Position numbers and translations under genes: made by a program | Shown: in pieces, positions 1 through 7,810 of the stretch | Layout: each line of letters opens with the position of its first letter | How positions within the stretch are numbered: the first letter of the stretch is position 1 | The notes under the pieces: generated by a model | Databases searched by the model: none | Told to the model about the DNA's origin: nothing | Seen by the model: only the letters and a program-made list of their open reading frames with translations | Source: Taishania pollutisoli | GTDB lineage: Bacteria > Bacteroidota > Bacteroidia > Flavobacteriales_D > Crocinitomicaceae | Length of the DNA stretch: 64,000 nucleotides | Assembly: GCF_014518315.1 (NCBI RefSeq) | Contig: NZ_JACVEL010000001.1 | Coordinates: 1 to 64,000 of the forward strand | Direction: 5' to 3'

Positions 1-242
1 TATCGTAATATCGTAATATCGTAATATCGTAATATCGTAATATCGTAATATCGTAATATCGTAATATCGTAATATCGGAATATCGGAATATCGGAATATC
101 GGAATATCGGAATATCGGAATATCGTAATATCGTAATATCGGAATATCGGAATATCGCAATATCGCAATATCGCAATATCGGAATATCGGAATATCGGAA
201 TATCGGAATATCGCAATATCGCAATATCGGAATATCGGAATA
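1..242. repeat. Tandem array of 30 copies of an 8-bp unit
   Basis: Thirty uninterrupted head-to-tail copies of TATCGNAA occupy bases 1-240, followed by the first two bases of another unit. Only the sixth base varies. In order the units run as nine T, six G, two T, two G, three C, four G, two C and two G variants. Grouping of identical units in runs is what replication slippage or unequal exchange produces. The array starts at the window edge, so its full length is unknown. It lies just beyond the 3' end of the minus-strand reductase gene. An 8-bp period is not a multiple of three, so it cannot code for a simple peptide repeat. Confidence 0.97.
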
Positions 243-256
243 AAGCTACACCTCCA

Positions 257-2437
257 TCAATAACAATCCATCTTCACCTGTCCTTTTTTCTGAAAGAAGT
301 TCAATGATTTACCGGCAAATTTCCTGCATGATTGTTCCAGTTCATCCAATACACTTTGCTGCATCGCCAATGAACCGCAAATGTAAATAACCGCACCTTT
401 TTTCAATAGATGCACTACTTGTTTCCCGTCTCGACGAATCAGGTCTCCTACATATGTTTTTTGTCCTCCATCACGTGAAAAAGCAAGATTAACCTGCAAC
501 ACATCACTTTCAATAAATCTGTTTAACCAGGACTCATACAACGCATATGATTCTTGTGTACGACCGCCCCAATACAAGTACATTTCTTTGTCGCGTTTAT
601 TTTCTGTGACCATCCCCAGAAACGGACCTATTCCCGTACCATTACCAATCAGAATTGCCGGCTTGGAAGGATTGTAATGAAACATCTGATTGCGTTTTAC
701 AGCTGCATCTAGTTCCATACCTACTTCTAATTCACTGAGGTAATTGGAACAAATTCCCCGGTCATGTTTTTTGACACTTATTACAAAATCCGTTCCCGAC
801 TTTCCAATTGAATAAAATCGTTCGTACGGATCTTTCGGAGGATAAACAACCAATAAATCACCTGATTGAGCACTCACATTCCCAATGGGTTGTAATTTCA
901 ATGTAAATGTTTCATCCCCCTGTTGTGTAACCAGCCGTTTTTCAATCAGCAGAAATCGCTTTAACGGTCGTTTTTTTGCTTCAATACTCACAGGAAGTTC
1001 CAATGAATAACCTGCCGCATGGCTCCAATCCTGAGCCCACGTTTTTACCGAATGATACGATTGATTGTGGATTTTTACCAGCGGTAACACTTGCTCTGCA
1101 TTTATTGCTTGTTTCAGCATCTCATCAACTGTAACAGCAAACTGACAAAAATCGGGATAGGCCAGCGAGCCAAAGCCAACAACTGAAAACTGAAATTGCT
1201 GCTGCAAGGGGTTTGCTTTCCATTTTTGGACAAACCGGGAGGCATTTGCCGGAGCATCTCCCGTTCCATAGGTAGATGTAAAAATGATCAGTTGACCAAT
1301 GGAATCCGATGGTTTGTATTTGTTCAATTCCGTCAGGTACACTTTATACCCTTTTGCTACGAGTTGATTGTACACCAGTTTCGCATACCGGGGCGTATTT
1401 CCGTTTTCACTTCCTGTTAAAAGGAGAATTTCAGACTCATGTTGCCGGAATTTATTTTTCGTTTTTCCACGTCTGCTCAAAAGTGTCATTTTGAACCCGG
1501 AATAAATAAAGTACAAAATACTCAGACATGCAATCCCTAATATACCTGCCCATACTACGTTTGTTCTTCCTGTATGCAGATTTAAGCTCAGATTAGACAA
1601 AACGGTCGTTGCAGGGTAGTTGACTTGCGCCAAAACAGTATGATCATATTGATGGATCGCCAGTTCCTGTTTTTCTGTATGGAGAATGAAATAATCTTCT
1701 TCATCCGGTGAGAATGGAAACTCAATTTTTCGGATTTCACCTAATGTAACCTGTTTGAAATCGAGTTTTTCCGGGTGCTGAACCGGTTTTTCAAAATTAA
1801 CTGTTAATGGTTCTGTTTTTTGTTCTTTAATCAGTTCAAACCGTTGCAGGAACAAATAGCCACCGGTCAGTGAAATGAAAATGATCGGAATGAAAGCCAG
1901 CCTTCCGAAAACAATGTGATAGAACTGGACATTCAGTGACTTCTCCACCTTTTCAATCAATGCCCTCAGCGACTTGGTTCGCTGAATGACCAACGTAATC
2001 CCGGAAATTGCAATAAAAAACAGAATAACAGCTGTCAGCCCTACAAAAAAACGTCCCAATGTATCCAGAAACAATGAACGGTGGAAGGTGGTCATCCATT
2101 CATAAAACTTCGATTGTTTGACTACCTCACCGGACTTGGCTCCTGTTTGCGGATTGATTTGAAATGTTTCAAATTCTCCGTCTTCTGTCAATACTGACGC
2201 TACATAAAAGCCATTCACATCTTTTTCGATGATAGTTGTCTCAAGGTATTTTGATCGCATGGAATCAATACATGCGGCGAGTGATGTTTCATTCCAATCC
2301 GATGAAAACGTTGATTGCGTCCTGTTTTGTATGGGTTCATACGCAAGGAAAATCCCGCTGACGGCGGCAAGAATTAAAAACAACGAAGCCACCAATGCTA
2401 AAGAAAGGTGGCTCAATCTCCAAATAGAACGTGTCAT
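257..2437 (-). CDS. PepSY-TM / flavodoxin / ferredoxin-reductase fusion, membrane flavoreductase
   Basis: A 726-residue inner-membrane electron-transfer protein. Residues 1-320 form a PepSY-associated membrane domain: hydrophobic segments lie near 12-34, 127-152, 178-197 and 292-315, and His10, His119, His174 and a His in LNLHTGR are possible heme ligands. Residues about 335-475 are a flavodoxin domain (LLTGSENGNT and STYGTGDAP phosphate-loop motifs). The C-terminal part, about 490-726, is a FAD/NAD(P)H reductase module (RFYSIG for FAD, GNGTGIGPF for the nucleotide). The family passes cytosolic NAD(P)H electrons across the membrane, for example to ferric siderophores or periplasmic flavoproteins. 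It is third in a minus-strand unit behind a DUF2271 protein with a flavinylation motif, a likely electron acceptor. Assignment of domains is firm; the substrate is inferred. Confidence 0.9.
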   Translation of the reverse strand: MTRSIWRLSHLSLALVASLFLILAAVSGIFLAYEPIQNRTQSTFSSDWNETSLAACIDSMRSKYLETTIIEKDVNGFYVASVLTEDGEFETFQINPQTGAKSGEVVKQSKFYEWMTTFHRSLFLDTLGRFFVGLTAVILFFIAISGITLVIQRTKSLRALIEKVEKSLNVQFYHIVFGRLAFIPIIFISLTGGYLFLQRFELIKEQKTEPLTVNFEKPVQHPEKLDFKQVTLGEIRKIEFPFSPDEEDYFILHTEKQELAIHQYDHTVLAQVNYPATTVLSNLSLNLHTGRTNVVWAGILGIACLSILYFIYSGFKMTLLSRRGKTKNKFRQHESEILLLTGSENGNTPRYAKLVYNQLVAKGYKVYLTELNKYKPSDSIGQLIIFTSTYGTGDAPANASRFVQKWKANPLQQQFQFSVVGFGSLAYPDFCQFAVTVDEMLKQAINAEQVLPLVKIHNQSYHSVKTWAQDWSHAAGYSLELPVSIEAKKRPLKRFLLIEKRLVTQQGDETFTLKLQPIGNVSAQSGDLLVVYPPKDPYERFYSIGKSGTDFVISVKKHDRGICSNYLSELEVGMELDAAVKRNQMFHYNPSKPAILIGNGTGIGPFLGMVTENKRDKEMYLYWGGRTQESYALYESWLNRFIESDVLQVNLAFSRDGGQKTYVGDLIRRDGKQVVHLLKKGAVIYICGSLAMQQSVLDELEQSCRKFAGKSLNFFQKKGQVKMDCY

Positions 2438-2449
2438 ATTGAGCAGTTA

Positions 2450-2944
2450 TTACCCCGGAATCAACCGGACGTAGCGAATATAGCCTTTTCCGTCGATTTT
2501 CTGGTTAACGTTTGCTGCTTTCATCTCCATTTCAACATCGTTTGCATGGTAGGTCTGCCCTTCCACTGCTGATTCAAATCGCAATTTATAACCTTTGTCG
2601 ATTTTGGATGCAGGAACTTTAATCAATGCAATACTTCTCTGCCCACCGGCAATCGAAGCACCGGTAATTCCATCCAGTTTATCGTTCGCTTTTTTCTGAT
2701 ACCCCCACCATTTGATGAGATCATGATACCACTCGTCATCCTTTCCGGAAACGTACAATGTTTTGTCATACGAACCATCCGGTTTCATCAGCGACACAAC
2801 CACATACGCATTCTCTCCTGTATAATTCACCATTTGGATCATACATTTGTATTTAACATCTCCCTCACTGGAATTAAACGCCAATCCGACTAAAATTAAC
2901 AGTGCAATGGTACTCAGTTTCCCGATTTTAAAAATTCTTTTCAT
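2450..2944 (-). CDS. DUF2271 family exported protein with ApbE-type flavinylation motif
   Basis: A 164-residue protein with an N-terminal signal or anchor segment (residues 8-24) and a DUF2271 body. Residues 91-97 read DGITGAS, which fits the DgxtgA[S/T] signature that ApbE flavin transferase modifies with covalent FMN; Ser97 would be the acceptor. DUF2271 proteins are known companions of PepSY-type reductases in predicted extracytosolic flavin-transfer loci. The gene starts 7 bp after the ankyrin gene ends and stops 12 bp before the PepSY/flavodoxin reductase, so all three are probably one transcript. No apbE lies in the window, so the modifying enzyme would have to be encoded elsewhere. The family call is good; flavinylation itself is inferred from the motif. 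Confidence 0.8.
   Translation of the reverse strand: MKRIFKIGKLSTIALLILVGLAFNSSEGDVKYKCMIQMVNYTGENAYVVVSLMKPDGSYDKTLYVSGKDDEWYHDLIKWWGYQKKANDKLDGITGASIAGGQRSIALIKVPASKIDKGYKLRFESAVEGQTYHANDVEMEMKAANVNQKIDGKGYIRYVRLIPG
2654..2674 (-). other. Putative FMN attachment motif DGITGAS in the DUF2271 protein
   Basis: These 21 bases encode residues 91-97 of the DUF2271 protein. The final Ser stands where ApbE substrates carry the Thr or Ser that becomes phosphoester-linked to FMN. Confidence 0.6.
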
Positions 2945-2951
2945 GGTGTGT

Positions 2952-4460
2952 TTACTTTAAGAAACTTAAATCTATGTTGTTTGCTTTCAATAATTCGTTC
3001 TCAGTAGCCAGGTCATAAGCAGATTCTCCAAATTCGGTGACAACTGTTTTATCTGCTCCCAATTCGATGAGTAATTTCAGCAAAGAACCGTCTTCATCTG
3101 ATGAAGCTGCCAGGTGAATCGGAGCAAGTCCGTCTTTATTCAGTGCATTAATCGCAATTGATTTATCTGATGAAATTGCGTTAATAACAGCCGTATTTTT
3201 ATACTGCACAGCAATGTGATATAATGTATTTCCATTTCCCTGCAATTGATTGTGACTAAACCCGAATGTATACAACATTTTTAATTTTGCATCATAATCT
3301 TCCTTATTGTTGTAATAACGGATCAGGTAATAGCTCAGGTTATTACCGTCATTGTCCTTCAATGCACCGGATGCCCCTCCTCCGATCAGAAGTAAACATA
3401 CTTTTGTCGAGTTACGCATCACAGCATACGTCAGTGCCGTCTGTCCTTCTTTGTTCTTGTGGTTCAATTTCTGCCCTTTTTCAAAAAACTTATTGAAAAT
3501 CTCCAGGTCCTGTTGCCCTGCGGCTGCCAGCATTAACGGAGTATTTCCATCACCGTTCGGTTGATTTACATCTACTCCTTTTGCAATAAAATAATCGATC
3601 ACTGCACCATCTTTTGCACGGGCCAGGTTATGTAGCGGATTCAGCCCATCGGTTGTCGCATTGTTCGGATTAATTCCCAGGCTTTCCAGGTAGTGATAAA
3701 AGTTCAAATCATTTGTATGCTGCCGAGACCCCTGCGTTGCTTTGATGAATGCATTTCCGCCATCTTTTGCAATGGCCTTCGGATCAACTCCTGCTTGAAT
3801 CAATTGATTCAAAAATTCCTTATTTCCACCATTCGACGCATATGCAAAAAGGTTATACCCTTTATCATCCGTTGCTTTCAGGTCCAGCCCTTTCTTCGTG
3901 AAATAGTTTACTTCTTCCATTGTTGTCAGAAAAGGGCTCACCAGCAATAAGGCATTCGCCCCTCCCTTACTCTTTTCTGTTTCAATATCCGCTCCGTTTT
4001 TCGCCAGGTAATCCATCACTTTCGCATCTTTTTGCCCGTTTAACGCAGCAAATATCAGGATAGAGTTCCCTTTTTCATCCAGGTGCTTCATATTGGCTTT
4101 GTTTTTCACCAGGTATTCCATCACCTCCAGGTTTCCCTGCCATGCAGCCCAAAACATGTATGTCCGTCCGTCGTGCGTGATCTTGTTCGGATCGTTTCCC
4201 TTGATACTCAACAGGTGCAGAATAACATTCGTTGGTGCTTTCGTATTAATTGCCAATGTTGTCGCATCAAATTGGTTGGCATCAAATGCAACCGGGTCAT
4301 GTCCCTCTGAAATCTTCTTTTTTACGACTTCGAGTGTCGGTTTTTCTTTCCAGAAATTTCTGTCCAATAAATCGTTTTTCTTTTGTGAGAATGTGAATGA
4401 AACGGTTGACAATAAAATGGTTGTCACACCAATAAAACGGGTAAAATGTACTGTAAACAT
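2952..4460 (-). CDS. Secreted ankyrin-repeat protein
   Basis: A 502-residue protein with a signal peptide (about residues 1-25, hydrophobic GVTTILLSTVSF core, cleavage near SFSQ/KK). The rest is a run of roughly ten to twelve ankyrin repeats, shown by recurring patterns such as DGRTYMFWAAWQGN, GNTPLMLAAAGQQ, GQTALTYAVMRN and GLAPIHLAASSDE. Ankyrin repeats bind other proteins and have no catalytic role. It is the first gene of the minus-strand unit with the DUF2271 protein and the PepSY reductase, so it may scaffold or protect that redox system in the periplasm. The partner is unknown. Confidence in the repeat architecture is high. Confidence 0.88.
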   Translation of the reverse strand: MFTVHFTRFIGVTTILLSTVSFTFSQKKNDLLDRNFWKEKPTLEVVKKKISEGHDPVAFDANQFDATTLAINTKAPTNVILHLLSIKGNDPNKITHDGRTYMFWAAWQGNLEVMEYLVKNKANMKHLDEKGNSILIFAALNGQKDAKVMDYLAKNGADIETEKSKGGANALLLVSPFLTTMEEVNYFTKKGLDLKATDDKGYNLFAYASNGGNKEFLNQLIQAGVDPKAIAKDGGNAFIKATQGSRQHTNDLNFYHYLESLGINPNNATTDGLNPLHNLARAKDGAVIDYFIAKGVDVNQPNGDGNTPLMLAAAGQQDLEIFNKFFEKGQKLNHKNKEGQTALTYAVMRNSTKVCLLLIGGGASGALKDNDGNNLSYYLIRYYNNKEDYDAKLKMLYTFGFSHNQLQGNGNTLYHIAVQYKNTAVINAISSDKSIAINALNKDGLAPIHLAASSDEDGSLLKLLIELGADKTVVTEFGESAYDLATENELLKANNIDLSFLK

Positions 4461-4785
4461 ATCAATCTTTGTAAATTAGAAATTTTTCAATTTAAAATCA
4501 TTCTAAATTGATTGCAAAATAACAAAATTTCTACCGAAGGGTTAACGAATTTCATACCAAAAATCGAAATCCGGGGTGAGAATACCCTAAAAAAGGTATC
4601 GGTACATTGAAAAGAAGTTAAAGCAGCATCCGCAAAAGATAGATGCACGTGCCGGATGTTTCCTGCAACGCTATTTTTCAGGAGTTCATCCCACCTGTAT
4701 ATGCATATCTGTTTAAAATAACAATCCTCGTTTATTTTAGGTCACAGATAGCACGCTTCTTGTTAAAAGTAGGTAGATTTGCAGC
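4461..4785. other. 325-bp divergent intergenic region
   Basis: It separates the minus-strand ankyrin/DUF2271/reductase unit from menD on the plus strand, so it must hold both promoters. On the menD side a TAGATTTG -7 element stands 4 bp from the start codon. The part next to the ankyrin gene is strongly A+T-rich and offers no clear single promoter. I see no RNA gene, no convincing small coding frame and no repeat. Confidence 0.6.
4774..4781 (+). promoter_or_regulatory. -7 promoter element TAGATTTG for menD
   Basis: It matches the Bacteroidota -7 consensus TAnnTTTG. Only four bases separate it from the menD ATG at 4786, which would place the transcription start on or beside the start codon, a leaderless mRNA. 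No well-spaced TTG -33 element was found. Confidence 0.5.
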
Positions 4786-6465
4786 ATGATTTCTTCTGAC
4801 AAAAAAATGGTGCAGGCGTTTGTTGCTGCGTGTTACGAAGCAGGTATGGAAACGGTTGTCTGCTCTCCCGGATCCCGCAATTCATCATTGGTAATTGCGT
4901 TTGACGAACATCCCGAATTCAACTGTTATGTCATTCACGATGAGCGTTCTGCGGCTTTTATCGGAATGGGAATGGCACAGGAAACCGGTAAACCCGTAGG
5001 TATTGTGTGTACTTCCGGATCGGCGTTACTCAACTATTATCCCGCAGTAGCAGAGGCTTACTACCAACGTATTCCATTAGTTGTCATATCTGCGGACAGA
5101 CCTGAAAAATGGATTAACCAGGGAGACGGACAGACAATTGTTCAACGGGGAGTTTACACCAACCACATTGAAGCGGAAGAACAGTTGGACGAGGCAATGA
5201 CCCCGGAAGAGGTTCGTAGAAAGGTAATCGGAGCATTTGAAACGATTTCCCGCTATTCCAAAGGACCTGTTCATTTTAATATTGCCCTGGAAGAACCGTT
5301 GTACAACACCATGGAAATTGATGGTGTACTTCCGGAAAAAAAGAACTGGGAACGCGTACCACATGGATTGAGTCAACATGATCTGGACATTGTAAAAAAG
5401 GGATTGACTGCGGAGAAAAAAATGATTCTTATCGGACAAATGCCGAAGAATCCGTACCTGCAGGAATTACTGAAAACACTGGCGGACGATCCTTCATTTG
5501 CAATTTTAGTGGAAAACACATCCAATCTGGTTTCCATGAAATGGATTCATTGCATTGACCGGACTTTGCAGGGGATGACAGCGGAACAGGAAAAAGAATT
5601 TGCTCCCGATGTGTTGATTACCCTTGGCGGGGCTGTCGTGTCCAAACGGATAAAAGCCTATTTGAGAAAGTACAAACCGGAAATGCATTGGAAAATCGGT
5701 TATGATTTCCCGGAAATGAATACCTATGAAGCATTGACCAATTCATTCCGGGTCAGTGAATCTTCATTTATAAAAACAGTATTGGACAATCGGGGAGATT
5801 TGATTACAAGCAATTTCGGAGGAAAATGGAAGCAACGGGATTTTGTGGCGCAGACCAAAGCGGAATCGTTTTTGCAACACGCCCCTTTTTCAGACCTGAA
5901 AGCAATTGAATTAATGCTGGATTGCATTCCCGAACATGCACACATTCACATGGGAAACAGTTCCATCGTTCGCTATTGTCAGTTATTTGACCCGATTTCC
6001 AGCATGACTTATTTCTCCAACAGAGGAACTTCAGGAATTGACGGATCAACATCAACAGCGGTAGGTGCAGCGCTTGCGAAGCAGGACGTCTTACATGTTT
6101 TACTCACAGGAGATGTTTCTTTTTTCTACGACAGCAATGCATTGTGGAACAACTACCGGATTCCGAATCTCCGCATTATTTTGATCAATAACGGTGGTGG
6201 TGGTATTTTTAACATCATTAAAGGTCCCCGCGATTCAAAACAAAATACCGTATATTTTGATGCTAAACACCCCTTTCATGCAACACATATCGCCCGGGCA
6301 TTTCACGTTGATTACTTTTCAGCAGGAACAGAAGAAGAGTTGCTGGAAGCAATGGAAGCTTTTTATACCTATGACAAAGACGGCGGGATGAAATTACTGG
6401 AAATCCATACGGCTGCAATAGACAATCACCTCATTCTGGATAGTTATTTTAATGCGATCAGTTAG
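4786..6465 (+). CDS. menD: MenD, SEPHCHC synthase of menaquinone synthesis
   Basis: A 559-residue thiamine-diphosphate enzyme that joins 2-oxoglutarate (after decarboxylation) to isochorismate, giving 2-succinyl-5-enolpyruvyl-6-hydroxy-3-cyclohexene-1-carboxylate, the first committed step of menaquinone synthesis. SPGSRNSSL at the N-terminus and the HDERSAAF segment with the catalytic Glu53 are family hallmarks. The ThDP/Mg motif starts at Gly442-Asp443 and ends in the NN pair near 455, with INNGGGGIF following. Length is typical. It stands alone, overlapping the flippase gene tail to tail by 8 bp; other men genes are not adjacent, although the last step (ubiE/menG) lies at 34.3 kb. Cytosolic enzyme, firm assignment. 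Confidence 0.95.
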   Translation: MISSDKKMVQAFVAACYEAGMETVVCSPGSRNSSLVIAFDEHPEFNCYVIHDERSAAFIGMGMAQETGKPVGIVCTSGSALLNYYPAVAEAYYQRIPLVVISADRPEKWINQGDGQTIVQRGVYTNHIEAEEQLDEAMTPEEVRRKVIGAFETISRYSKGPVHFNIALEEPLYNTMEIDGVLPEKKNWERVPHGLSQHDLDIVKKGLTAEKKMILIGQMPKNPYLQELLKTLADDPSFAILVENTSNLVSMKWIHCIDRTLQGMTAEQEKEFAPDVLITLGGAVVSKRIKAYLRKYKPEMHWKIGYDFPEMNTYEALTNSFRVSESSFIKTVLDNRGDLITSNFGGKWKQRDFVAQTKAESFLQHAPFSDLKAIELMLDCIPEHAHIHMGNSSIVRYCQLFDPISSMTYFSNRGTSGIDGSTSTAVGAALAKQDVLHVLLTGDVSFFYDSNALWNNYRIPNLRIILINNGGGGIFNIIKGPRDSKQNTVYFDAKHPFHATHIARAFHVDYFSAGTEEELLEAMEAFYTYDKDGGMKLLEIHTAAIDNHLILDSYFNAIS

Positions 6466-7810
6466 GATCAGCATCTTCTCTTTTTGATTGTTTTACCAAT
6501 TTGAGTTGCTGTTTAATGTACTGAATATCTGAACGCGTCAATATAAATAGGTTAAAATCAACTTTTGTTCTTGTGCGCACCAGGATATATTGATACAAAA
6601 ATACAGTCGAATAAGTCAGCAACTGAGAATACGCAGCACCGATGATCTGATATTTCTGAATGAGAATGGGTGCTGAAACAACAGTTGTCACCACTCCTGT
6701 CAATGAAGCGATCACATTGTATTTCAGGCGGTCATTGGCAAGAAAAAAACTCGAAAAAATAGTGGATTGACAAGACATCAACACCCCCACTAAAATGATG
6801 TATAAAATACTAACAGATTCCCGGAAATCATTCCCGTACAACCAGGGAATCAGGTAAGGACTCAACATTGCGGCAACAATGCAGAGAAGTAGGATCGCTG
6901 TAAACTGAATCCTGGAAAAAGACGAAAAAATATGCAATTGATTTTCCGATCTGTCTGCGCTTAAGAACGATTCCAGCACCAGTGAAATCGGGTTTAACAA
7001 CTGTGCGAGGCTAATTCCCAATGAAAAAATTCCCAATTGCCAGTTATCCAGGTAATAGGCAATGAACCACAAAATAATGCGGTGGTTGAAAAAAGCCAGG
7101 ATGCTCGCCACATGGTTCATCCCTGCAAACCGGAAAAACGGGGCGAAATCGCGTTCCCACTTTAAGTGATAATCAAAGCGAACGCGTTCGTTCTTCACAT
7201 AGTAAATGCACCAATGCACTGTATTAAGTACCAATATGAGAAAAGAAACAGCAATCACATCCAGTAGTCGAAAGGTATAATAACCGTAAAAATGAAGGAG
7301 GTATGCGACTGTAAATAAAAACACTCCGTAGGCACCATTGATGATCAATATCTTATTGACAATTTTAAAATGACGTAGTCCCTGGAAATAAGCCGTAAAC
7401 ACTGAGTTTACCTGGGCAATAAAGATCGTTGCCAGGAACAATAACAGGAGGGAAACGGAAAGTTCATAGTCCGGTAAAAACAATTCGACATAATCAGAAT
7501 TGACCCAGATAATTAAAGCAACCACTGACAACAACATCGTCAGTACGAGCAACATCGACACAATGGTCTTGATCCGTTCTTTTGAAATACGTTTATTGGC
7601 CGTAAAGAAAATAATACTATTGGTGATGGAAAAACCAAATACTGTATAAAAAAGAGTAACGTCTGCGTAGAAAATAGAATGAAGCCCCTTTCCTTCCGGT
7701 CCCAAAATACGAGCGATAAAAATACCGGCGACAATCCCGAGTATATGTGCAGGAAACTGAGATAAAAGTGTCAAAAGAGAACTTCTGGTTATATTTTGGC
7801 TGGCCTTCAT
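6458..7810 (-). CDS. Polysaccharide flippase of the Wzx/MATE-like family
   Basis: A 450-residue integral membrane protein with about 12 hydrophobic segments and almost no soluble part. The N-terminus (LLTLLSQFPAHILGIVAG followed by IARILGPEGKG) matches the first helix pair of oligosaccharide flippases in the MOP superfamily, which move lipid-linked oligosaccharides to the periplasmic face. Its start codon overlaps the end of the upstream membrane gene by 4 bp, so the two are translationally coupled. That neighbour looks like a polymerase, as expected for a Wzx/Wzy pair. No glycosyltransferase is adjacent, so the exported glycan is unknown. The 3' end overlaps menD on the other strand by 8 bp. 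Confidence 0.85.
   Translation of the reverse strand: MKASQNITRSSLLTLLSQFPAHILGIVAGIFIARILGPEGKGLHSIFYADVTLFYTVFGFSITNSIIFFTANKRISKERIKTIVSMLLVLTMLLSVVALIIWVNSDYVELFLPDYELSVSLLLLFLATIFIAQVNSVFTAYFQGLRHFKIVNKILIINGAYGVFLFTVAYLLHFYGYYTFRLLDVIAVSFLILVLNTVHWCIYYVKNERVRFDYHLKWERDFAPFFRFAGMNHVASILAFFNHRIILWFIAYYLDNWQLGIFSLGISLAQLLNPISLVLESFLSADRSENQLHIFSSFSRIQFTAILLLCIVAAMLSPYLIPWLYGNDFRESVSILYIILVGVLMSCQSTIFSSFFLANDRLKYNVIASLTGVVTTVVSAPILIQKYQIIGAAYSQLLTYSTVFLYQYILVRTRTKVDFNLFILTRSDIQYIKQQLKLVKQSKREDADPN

Noticed and set aside
1..242. Possible CRISPR array
   Set aside because: Units are 8 bp and contiguous with no spacers; it is a simple tandem repeat.
1..242. Possible coding repeat
   Set aside because: An 8-bp period shifts frame each unit, and no convincing coding context is visible at the edge.
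4461..4785. Small RNA or tRNA gene in the largest gap
   Set aside because: No tRNA arms or T-loop pattern, no strong stem-loop with T tract; only promoter-like features near menD.
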